Assembly (NCBI GenBank): GCA_036003885.1
Contig: DASYSA010000281.1
Location: 1 to 6,161, forward strand
DNA from: DASYSA01 sp036003885
GTDB lineage: Bacteria > Acidobacteriota > Blastocatellia > UBA7656
Direction: 5' to 3'
DNA length: 6,161 bases
The translations under genes were made by a program, and so were the position numbers. Shown one piece after another: positions 1-6,078 of the stretch. Position 1 is the stretch's first letter. Each line of letters opens with the position of its first letter. The notes under the pieces were generated by a model. The model ran no database searches and was not told the origin of the DNA. It was given only the letters and a program-made list of their open reading frames with translations.

Positions 1-1
1 G

Positions 2-1417
2 CGTGCAGGCTTCAATGAGCATCTCGGCTGGGTCACTACCAACAACAACCCGGACCAGGAAGACATCTACGCGCTCAGGCTCGATCCGAACAACCCCGAT
101 CATTACATCTTCGACGGGCAGTCGCTGCCGCTCACAAAAAAGGAAGTGACGATTGAAATCAGAGCCGCTGACGGCGCTCTGAAGACTGAAAAGCGCGCTT
201 ACGAGCAGTCGCACCTTGGCGCGATAATTTATCGCGCCAGGGACCGAGCCTTCGCTTATCGCTCAGCCCAGCTCGAATCGTTTCGCCACTTCGAGGGTTT
301 CTACCGTCTGAGCAAGACTCGAAACCTGAGCGAATGGCTGGGAGTAATGAAGCGGGGCCTGCTGAACTATTCCAACTTCACCTATGCGGATGCCAAAGGG
401 AATATCCTCTACCAGTGGAATGCTCACATCCCCAGACGGGTCGATGACGGCACAAGCTACGAATTGGATGTGCCGGGCGAAACGAGCCGGTTCCTATGGC
501 GCGGGTTACACCCGATGGCTGATTTCCCGAAATTGCTCAACCCAAGCGGGGGCTACGTTCAGAATTGCAACAACCCTCCCTGGTACACCTCGCTGCGAAA
601 TCCTCTTGATCCGTCCAGGTTCAAGTCTTACTTTGAGCGCGGCGACCTCGGGCTAAGGCCCCAGCTTGCGCTCGAAATGCTCGAAAGCCAGTCGAAGTTT
701 TCGCTTGACGATGTGCAACGAATGAAGTTCAACACAAAGCTCCTGGTTGCTGACCGGCTCAAGCCCGATCTGATCAAAGCCGTCAGAGCCGCGCCGGCTC
801 CATCGGATGATCTGCTCAAGGGTCTGGCTGTGATCGAAGCGTGGGACAACACGGCTTCGGCGGATGCGAAAGGCGCAGTGCTGTTTCAGCGATTCGCCAG
901 CACCTACTTTGACGCAACCAGGAAACCTTACGCAGTCGAATGGAACCGTCAGGACCCGGCGAGGACCCCATCGGGCATTTCCGACCCGGCGCTAGCGGTG
1001 AAGCATCTTGAGGACGCGGTGAAATGGACGCGTGAGACCTTCGGGTCGGAAGCGGTCGCGTGGGGCGAAGTGCATCGCTACAGATTCAGGGATGTGGATC
1101 TGCCCGGAGACGGGGCCACTGGTTTGTACGGAGCGTTTCGGGTGATGGGATTCAGACAGATGCCCGACGGTAAGCAGGCCGCGGGCTGGATTTCAGACAA
1201 AGAACCGCTGGTCGGATTCGGCGACGCGTGGGTGATCGTTGTCGAATTCTCCAGGCCCGTGAAGGCTTTTTCTGTGTTGGCATACGGGCAGACAACAAAC
1301 TCAGCGTCAAAGCACAGTCGCGATCAGATAAGGCTGTTTGCAAATCACGAGTACAAGCCAATCTGGTTCAGCGAGGCAGAAATCAAGGCAAACCTCGAGA
1401 GAGAGTATCGTCCGTGA
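2..1417 (+). CDS. Penicillin acylase family protein (peptidase S45, Ntn hydrolase), C-terminal part, 5' end outside window
   Basis: The family hydrolyses amide bonds of acyl side chains (penicillins, N-acyl-homoserine lactones, acylated peptides). Members are usually exported, self-cleaving two-chain enzymes of about 700-850 residues. The frame is open from the left edge, so the true start lies upstream; the GTG at 146 is internal, because codons before it already read as family sequence (GFNEHLGWVTTNNNPD, then an acidic DLY-like stretch). Further S45 landmarks are NFTYADAKGNILY at about 365-403, GYVQNCNNPPW at about 551-583 (region of the conserved oxyanion-hole Asn), and the C-terminal YGQTTNSASKHSRDQ at about 1283-1327, followed by a normal family ending. 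About 471 codons are visible. The nucleophile Ser at the start of the beta chain and the preceding signal and linker are outside the window, so catalytic competence cannot be judged. Penicillin acylase versus homoserine-lactone acylase specificity cannot be told from this part. Confidence 0.88.
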   Translation, partial: RAGFNEHLGWVTTNNNPDQEDIYALRLDPNNPDHYIFDGQSLPLTKKEVTIEIRAADGALKTEKRAYEQSHLGAIIYRARDRAFAYRSAQLESFRHFEGFYRLSKTRNLSEWLGVMKRGLLNYSNFTYADAKGNILYQWNAHIPRRVDDGTSYELDVPGETSRFLWRGLHPMADFPKLLNPSGGYVQNCNNPPWYTSLRNPLDPSRFKSYFERGDLGLRPQLALEMLESQSKFSLDDVQRMKFNTKLLVADRLKPDLIKAVRAAPAPSDDLLKGLAVIEAWDNTASADAKGAVLFQRFASTYFDATRKPYAVEWNRQDPARTPSGISDPALAVKHLEDAVKWTRETFGSEAVAWGEVHRYRFRDVDLPGDGATGLYGAFRVMGFRQMPDGKQAAGWISDKEPLVGFGDAWVIVVEFSRPVKAFSVLAYGQTTNSASKHSRDQIRLFANHEYKPIWFSEAEIKANLEREYRP

Positions 1418-1564
1418 CGGCACTGTTCAGAGATCCCAAGGCTCAAGGGCATGACTACGACGTGAACGGAGACGGGCAGAGGTTTGATCGGGACCATAGT
1501 GGGCGAGACGAACGAGACGCCGGTCAGCGTGATTCTGAACTGGACGGCTGAGGTGAAGAAGTGA
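1418..1564 (+). pseudogene. 3' remnant of a second propeller-type Ser/Thr kinase, frameshifted
   Basis: Frame 1 from about 1417 reads TALFRDPKAQG and then DYDVNGDGQRF (about 1453-1485). Frame 2 from 1487 reads IGTIVGETNETP and then VSVILNWTAEVKK, with a TGA at 1562-1564. Joined, these match the C-terminal end of the intact kinase downstream, whose residues 846-896 contain PQLLFDAR, YTVTGDGQRFLFN and LTVVLNWAAEGKR in the same order and spacing. The break falls at TTTG (1483-1486), where a Phe-Leu pair is expected, consistent with a two-base loss or one-base gain. No kinase domain or membrane segment is present: the relic starts at the acylase stop codon. It is diverged from the intact gene at the DNA level, so it is not a fresh tandem copy. 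I infer that a neighbouring kinase gene was deleted and only its last ~48 codons remain. Confidence 0.78.
1550..1556 (+). promoter_or_regulatory. Ribosome binding site for the kinase
   Basis: GAGGTGA lies four bases before the GTG at 1561 and complements the 16S 3' end well. It fixes a GTG start. The site lies inside the last codons of the kinase relic, whose TGA (1562-1564) overlaps the GTG as GTGA. This is a typical translational-coupling arrangement and may explain why this short tail was kept. Confidence 0.7.
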
Positions 1565-4251
1565 CGATCGCGGTAGGCACACGGCTTGGCCCTTACGAAG
1601 TTATCGCTCCGCTTGGTGCTGGCGGGATGGGCGAGGTCTATCGTGCCCGCGACACTCGCTTGAACCGCGAAGTGGCCATCAAGATCCTGCCCGCCACGTT
1701 TGCTAATAACGAAGACCGATTGCGGCGCTTCGAGCAGGAAGCTCTTGCAACGTCGGCATTGAATCATCCGAACATCCTCACTGTTCATGACTTCGGAACG
1801 CACGGCGATTCCGCTTACATTGTCGCCGAACTGCTCGAGGGCGAAGAACTGCGCGTTCAATTGAATAACGGAGCGGTCGCGCAGCGTAAGGCAATTGATT
1901 ACGCCCAACAGATTGCGAGCGGACTCGCGGCAGCCCACGCCAAAACCATCGTCCATCGTGATCTAAAGCCTGAGAACATCTTCATCACTACTGACGGACG
2001 AGTAAAAATACTCGATTTTGGGCTTGCGAAGATGAAACCGCCAAAACTGGCTGCCGGAGCAAGTTCTGAGGTCGCCACGCAGAAAGCAATCACCGACCCG
2101 GGCACGGTGATGGGAACGGTCGGCTACATGTCCCCCGAGCAAGTGCGGGGGCAGGAAGCAGATCATCGCTCGGATGTTTTCTCGTTCGGGGTGATCCTGT
2201 ATGAAATGCTCCGGGGCCGGCGGACGTTCACTGGCGAGTCTGCCATTGAAGTGATGAACGCGATACTGAAAGAAGAGCCGGAGGAGTTGACCGAGACGAA
2301 TCCCAGGATCAGCCCGGCTCTTGAAAGGATTGTGCATAGGTGCCTCGAGAAAAATCCGGAGCGTAGATTTCAGTCAACGAGTGACCTGTGCTTTGCGATT
2401 GAGGCGTTGTCGATGCAGTCCGGGTCACGGCTGGACACGGGGGCGGCGTTGCCGGCGGTGACAGAGAGTCAGCCCACATCCAGCAAAACGCGACTGTTCG
2501 GTAATGCGCGGCTGGCATGGATAACGGCAGCGCTCTTGCTGCTCGTCGCCTTGGCAGCACTGCCTTTCGCCATCGCATATTTCCGCCGCGCACCGGCGGA
2601 GGTGGAGACGGTCCGCTTTTCCATCTCTGCGCCGGAAGATGCGACGTTTGGTCCCATCGCCGTGTCGCCCGACGGACGGCGCCTGGCCATGGTGGTCAGG
2701 TCCGGAAACGAATCGCTCCTTTGGGTGCGCCCGTTCAATGCGGTCGTCGCACAGCCACTCCGTGGAACGGAGGGGGTCAATAACCCCTTCTGGTCGCCCG
2801 ATAACCGCTCCATCGCCTTCTTCGCCGGAGGCAAGCTCAAGAAGATCGAACTTTCGGGCGGGTCGCCGCAAACGCTGTGCGATGCGCCCGGTCACCCCTT
2901 TGGAGGCACGTGGAGCCGAGGGGGAATGATTGTTTTCGGACACCGACCCGGGAATCCTCTGTATCGTGTTTCCGCCGCGGGCGGTGCCGCGACAGAGGTC
3001 ACGAAGCTCGACCAATCCCGCCAGGAGACGGGTCACCGCTGGCCACACTTTTTGCCTGACGGTCGCCACTTCCTCTTTTCTGTGGATAGCGCGCAATCGG
3101 AGAATCGCGGGATCTACGTCGGTTCCCTCGACACGGAAGAAACGACACGATTGCTTGTCGCCAATTCCAGCACGAACTACATGTCATCTCCGGATGGAAG
3201 CTATTTGATCTTCGTGCGCGACGAGATACTGATGGCTCAGCCGTTCGATGTCGAGCTCCTGAAGCTCACGGGCGAGCCATTCCGAGTCGTCGAACGACTG
3301 AGATACAACCCGGGCAATGGCCTTGGGTTCTCGGTCTCTGAGAACGGAGTGCTGGCCTACGATCCCAGCGGTAGCAACGAGAATTTGCAACTGGCGTGGT
3401 TTGATCGCGCGGGCAAACAAGTGGGTGTTGTTGGCGCGGCCGGCAATATATCAACGTTTGCGCTCTCGGCTGACGACAAGCGAGTGGCGGTCACGCGGGT
3501 CGATTCGCAGACGAGCCAGGCTGACATCTGGCTGCACGACCTGGGTCGTGACACCGCTTCGCGCTTCACCTTTGATCCTGCTTTTGATGACTTTCCGCTC
3601 TGGTCGCCCGATGGCAGCCGCCTCGTCTTCCGCTCCACACGTGAGGGGATCTTTGATCTCTATCAGAAAGTGGCGACCGGCGCCGGTGAGGACGAACTGC
3701 TGCTTAAATCAGATCTTGAGAAACGGCCCACGAGTTGGTCCTCAGACGGGCGCTTCATCGTGTACTACCAGATTGATCCGAAGACGAAAGCGGATGTTTG
3801 GGTCTTACCGCTGTTCGGCGATCGGAAGCCTTTTCCATTTTTGCAAACAGGAGCTACTGAGGTTTCGGGACGTCTCTCTCCTGATATGAAGTGGCTGGCC
3901 TACACCTCCGATGAGTCAGGCAGACCTGAGATTTACGTTCGGCCGTTTCCAGCGGGTGGCGGCCAGTGGCAGGTCTCGAAGAATGGCGGCGGCACTGCCC
4001 GCTGGCGGCGCGATGGGAAGGAACTCTTCTACATTGAGGGCCGCAAAGTCATGGCGGTCGCAGTCAAAGGGGGTGCCACGTTCGAGGCGGGGACTCCGCA
4101 ACTGCTCTTTGATGCCCGTCAAAGTAGTCAGCCGGTGATTTATACAGTGACGGGTGATGGCCAGCGTTTTCTCTTCAACACGCTGGTGGAAGAGGCCCGA
4201 TCGAGGCAGCTCACCGTCGTTTTGAATTGGGCTGCGGAGGGTAAGCGCTGA
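1561..4251 (+). CDS. Membrane-anchored Ser/Thr protein kinase with C-terminal PD40/TolB-like beta-propeller
   Basis: This 896-residue Hanks-type kinase phosphorylates proteins on Ser/Thr; its targets are unknown. Residues 11-280 form the catalytic domain: glycine-rich loop GAGGMGEVY (19-27), VAIK with Lys41, helix-C Glu60, HRDLKPEN with Asp134 and Asn139, DFG 152-154, and GTVGYMSPE ending the activation segment at 193. Asp205 lies in SDVFSFG, and a conserved Arg near 268 follows. Activation-loop Thr173, 178, 182 and 186 are candidate phosphosites. A linker (about 285-316) leads to one hydrophobic span, about 319-341. The rest is a propeller of PD40-like strands at about 368, 411, 497, 542, 635, 681, 726, 772, 815 and 863 (such as WSPDGSRLVF). 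By family precedent the kinase is cytoplasmic and the propeller periplasmic, although basic residues flank both ends of the span. All key catalytic residues are present and no frame break is seen. The GTG start is fixed by a good Shine-Dalgarno site; the next Met (residue 24) would destroy the glycine loop. No partner gene is evident. Confidence 0.95.
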   Translation: MTIAVGTRLGPYEVIAPLGAGGMGEVYRARDTRLNREVAIKILPATFANNEDRLRRFEQEALATSALNHPNILTVHDFGTHGDSAYIVAELLEGEELRVQLNNGAVAQRKAIDYAQQIASGLAAAHAKTIVHRDLKPENIFITTDGRVKILDFGLAKMKPPKLAAGASSEVATQKAITDPGTVMGTVGYMSPEQVRGQEADHRSDVFSFGVILYEMLRGRRTFTGESAIEVMNAILKEEPEELTETNPRISPALERIVHRCLEKNPERRFQSTSDLCFAIEALSMQSGSRLDTGAALPAVTESQPTSSKTRLFGNARLAWITAALLLLVALAALPFAIAYFRRAPAEVETVRFSISAPEDATFGPIAVSPDGRRLAMVVRSGNESLLWVRPFNAVVAQPLRGTEGVNNPFWSPDNRSIAFFAGGKLKKIELSGGSPQTLCDAPGHPFGGTWSRGGMIVFGHRPGNPLYRVSAAGGAATEVTKLDQSRQETGHRWPHFLPDGRHFLFSVDSAQSENRGIYVGSLDTEETTRLLVANSSTNYMSSPDGSYLIFVRDEILMAQPFDVELLKLTGEPFRVVERLRYNPGNGLGFSVSENGVLAYDPSGSNENLQLAWFDRAGKQVGVVGAAGNISTFALSADDKRVAVTRVDSQTSQADIWLHDLGRDTASRFTFDPAFDDFPLWSPDGSRLVFRSTREGIFDLYQKVATGAGEDELLLKSDLEKRPTSWSSDGRFIVYYQIDPKTKADVWVLPLFGDRKPFPFLQTGATEVSGRLSPDMKWLAYTSDESGRPEIYVRPFPAGGGQWQVSKNGGGTARWRRDGKELFYIEGRKVMAVAVKGGATFEAGTPQLLFDARQSSQPVIYTVTGDGQRFLFNTLVEEARSRQLTVVLNWAAEGKR

Positions 4252-4259
4252 ACAGTTTA

Positions 4260-4340
4260 GAGTTCAACGACATCCCCATGGGACGCATCGCTGAGACTGA
4301 AGGAATTACACGCGCAGTGTTGTGGCTTTGCTCTGATGAA
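4260..4340 (+). pseudogene. 3' remnant of a short-chain dehydrogenase/reductase (SDR)
   Basis: Frame 3 just after the kinase stop reads NDIPMGRIAETEG (4266-4304) and then RAVLWLCSDE (4311-4340). This is the classical C-terminal stretch of SDR oxidoreductases, where a P-x-GR-x-x-x-x-E-x-I segment is followed by a hydrophobic helix ending in L-x-SD. In intact SDRs the next residues are Ala-Ser-x-x-x-Thr-Gly and a VDGG end. Here the frame instead runs into arginine-rich non-family sequence, so homology stops at about 4340. The Rossmann fold, the YxxxK catalytic site and the N-terminus are all absent, and there is no start codon or ribosome binding site. I read it as a relic truncated at both ends. 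Assignment rests on about 25 residues, but the motif is distinctive. Confidence 0.62.
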
Positions 4341-4503
4341 GACAGGGACAGACACCGGCCCGAGTGGGACGGGACGCGCGGTGCGCATCAGCGGTTTCGA
4401 AGTCTGGCAGATGGGCGCGGACGGCCTCATCGCCAATTCAGGCGGACACTTCGATAGCGTCGATTATCGCCGCCAGCTCGAACCCAACAACCCACTGGTT
4501 TGA
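4336..4503 (+). pseudogene. 3' remnant of a SnoaL/NTF2-like (ester cyclase-type) protein
   Basis: Frame 1 reads GTDTGPSGTGRAVRISG (about 4345-4395), then FEVWQMGADGLIAN and GGHFDSVDYRRQLE, stopping at TGA 4501-4503. This resembles the C-terminal half of small SnoaL-like/NTF2-like proteins: a G-T-x-T-G-P strand, a T-G-R-x-V turn, a strand ending in a DGxI turn, then a strand leading to an Asp and a Q-L near the end. Such proteins are about 120-150 residues; here about 52 match and the N-terminal half is missing. The stretch between GP and TGR also looks shorter than usual. An in-frame ATG at 4336 exists but has no ribosome binding site, and the frame upstream shows no family sequence. The relic abuts, in a different frame, the SDR tail before it. 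A small expressed peptide is possible but unlikely. Confidence 0.55.
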
Positions 4504-4577
4504 TAGAGGCGCTTATCGGAAACGGAACCGCTTTAGGAAGAGGCTCAACCCCAGTTGACAAGGAAAGGAGCTTTTTG
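4504..4577 (+). other. Leader between the SnoaL-like remnant and the amidase
   Basis: These 74 bases are what remains of the 326-base gap after the two gene tails. Apart from the amidase ribosome binding site near the end, I see no convincing promoter pair, hairpin terminator, repeat or RNA gene. A TTG at 4500 opens the amidase frame early, but the 26 residues it would add show no family sequence and have no upstream Shine-Dalgarno site. Confidence 0.5.
4561..4570 (+). promoter_or_regulatory. Ribosome binding site for the amidase
   Basis: AGGAAAGGAG ends seven bases before the ATG at 4578, the best Shine-Dalgarno match in the gap. It decides the start in favour of 4578 over the TTG at 4500 and over the second ATG at 4584, whose spacing would be 13 bases. 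Confidence 0.8.
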
Positions 4578-6074
4578 ATGAAGATGGATCGCCGCGAAAT
4601 GATCAAGAGCGCCGCAGTCGCCGGCGCCGGCATGGCTTTGGGAAACCTGTCAGGGCTGGCAGCCGAGTATGACGCGTATGATGCGGTCGGCCTGGCCTCT
4701 TTGATTGCCAAAAAACAGATCACGCCGCTGGAATTGCTGGCCGCGGTTCGCCAACGACTCGAGGCGATCAATCCAAAAATCAATGCTGTTTGCCACATCT
4801 TCTTTGACAAGGCCGAGGAGCAGATAAAACGGGGACTTCCCGCTGGGCCGCTTTCGGGTGTGCCCTTTGCCTTGAAAGATCTGGGCCAGTATCTGCGCGG
4901 CACCATTACTTCGGCAGGCAGCCGCGTCTGGAAAGACTCGGTGGCGGAATTCGACAGCACGACGGTAGCCCGATACAAACAGGCCGGCCTGGTCATCTTT
5001 GGCAAAACGACGTCACCCGAACTCGGTTTGACCACAACGACCGAATCGGTGCTCTACGGCAAGACGCGCAATCCCTGGAATCTGGAAAGAACAAGCGGAG
5101 GCTCGTCGGGCGGATCGGCTGCAGCCGTGGCCAGCCGCATTCTGCCCGCCGCGCACGCCAGCGATGGCGGCGGGTCCATCCGCATTCCAGCTTCCTGCTG
5201 CGGACTGTTCGGCTTGAAGCCGACGCGCGGGCGCGTGCCGATGGGGCCAACGCAGTTTGAAGGCTGGAACGGATTCTCTTGCCATCACGCGGTGACGATG
5301 TCAGTGCGTGACTCGGCGGCGCTACTCGATGCGACGGCAGGCGCCGAGCTCGGCTCGCCTTTCTTCTCCCCGCTGCCGCCCCGCCAGTTCTCGAAAGAAA
5401 TCCGCGTTGAACCGGGCAAACTGCGTATCGCACTTGTCACGGACACGCCCGGTGGAACTCCGCTTGACCCCGAATGCAAGAAGGCCGCCGTCGATGCTGC
5501 AAAGTTATGCGAGAGCCTGGGCCATGTAGTCGATGAGCAGAAACTGAAGATTGACAATGCTGAAATGCGTGAAGCATTCCTCACGGTCATGAATGTTTCG
5601 ATCGCCCGGACTCTGGATGACGCGGCCAGAACGCTCGGCCGGGCGGTGACGGAAAAGGACGTCGAGACGGTAACCTGGGCGACGAGCCAGCAGGGACAAA
5701 TGACGGACGTCATTTCTTATTCGCGCGCGATCGCCACTGCCCATCAAGTCGGCCTGGCGTTGGCGAAGTTTCAGGTGAGCTACGACGTCATCCTGAGTCC
5801 GACCCTGGCGAAACCACCAGTCCCGCTCGGATTGTTGGGGTTGTCGCCCGAAAACATGCAACGGTGGGCAAAAGAGATCACCGAGTTCAGCCCGTACACC
5901 GCGCTCTACAACATCACCGGGCAGCCTTCGATGTCGGTTCCGCTGCATTGGACTCCGGACGGCCTGCCAGTCGGCGTGATGTTCTCGGCGCGGTTTGGTG
6001 ATGAAGCGACGTTGTTTCGTCTCGCTGCGCAGCTCGAGAAGGCGAAACCGTGGGCGGGGCGAAAGCCGGCTTGA
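4578..6074 (+). CDS. Amidase-signature (AS) family amidase with probable Tat signal peptide
   Basis: A 498-residue amide hydrolase. The AS-family Ser-cisSer-Lys triad is readable: Lys100 in GVPFALKD, cis-Ser176 in TSGGSSGGS (172-180), and nucleophile Ser200 in DGGGSIRIPA, with the family's 24-residue spacing between the serines. GLFGLKPTRGRVP (209-221) follows, and the C-terminal block NITGQPSMSVPL plus DGLPVGV is intact, so the enzyme looks complete. The N-terminus, DRREMIK followed by SAAVAGAGMALG, has a twin arginine, a hydrophobic stretch and small residues near 28-29 suitable for cleavage, suggesting Tat export to the periplasm. GatA-type tRNA amidotransferase subunits lack a signal peptide, so that role is unlikely. 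The overall pattern, including the PWAGRKP end, recalls the NylA (6-aminohexanoate cyclic dimer hydrolase)-like group, from memory only; the substrate is unknown. The next gene starts four bases after the stop, so the two are probably co-transcribed. The start at 4578 follows the ribosome binding site. Confidence 0.92.
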   Translation: MKMDRREMIKSAAVAGAGMALGNLSGLAAEYDAYDAVGLASLIAKKQITPLELLAAVRQRLEAINPKINAVCHIFFDKAEEQIKRGLPAGPLSGVPFALKDLGQYLRGTITSAGSRVWKDSVAEFDSTTVARYKQAGLVIFGKTTSPELGLTTTTESVLYGKTRNPWNLERTSGGSSGGSAAAVASRILPAAHASDGGGSIRIPASCCGLFGLKPTRGRVPMGPTQFEGWNGFSCHHAVTMSVRDSAALLDATAGAELGSPFFSPLPPRQFSKEIRVEPGKLRIALVTDTPGGTPLDPECKKAAVDAAKLCESLGHVVDEQKLKIDNAEMREAFLTVMNVSIARTLDDAARTLGRAVTEKDVETVTWATSQQGQMTDVISYSRAIATAHQVGLALAKFQVSYDVILSPTLAKPPVPLGLLGLSPENMQRWAKEITEFSPYTALYNITGQPSMSVPLHWTPDGLPVGVMFSARFGDEATLFRLAAQLEKAKPWAGRKPA

Positions 6075-6078
6075 ATCA

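Noticed and set aside
146..1417. Acylase as a complete 423-residue gene starting at GTG 146
   Set aside because: The same frame is open to the left edge and codons 2-145 encode recognisable S45 sequence (GFNEHLGWVTTNNN). No Shine-Dalgarno site precedes 146.
1228..1551. 107-codon open frame bridging the acylase end and the gap
   Set aside because: Its first part is a shadow of the acylase. Only the portion from about 1417 to 1485 carries kinase-tail sequence, after which it runs out of frame, so it is not a gene in its own right.
1345..1956. 203-codon open frame on the minus strand
   Set aside because: It lies antisense to the acylase end, the relic and the kinase domain. The product has no recognisable motif and the kinase on the other strand is unambiguous.
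4555..4560. TTGACA as a -35 promoter box
   Set aside because: A -10 box at normal spacing would fall on the amidase start codon region (about 4578), where ATGAAG is not a -10 match and transcription would begin inside the gene.
4500..4577. Amidase starting at TTG 4500 (524 residues)
   Set aside because: The extra 26 residues show no family sequence, would bury the Tat-like leader and lie over the end of the SnoaL-like relic. A strong ribosome binding site sits just before ATG 4578.
4427..5035. 202-codon open frame on the minus strand
   Set aside because: Antisense to the amidase, including its catalytic Lys region; the translation is low-complexity Ser/Ala/Arg without family motifs.
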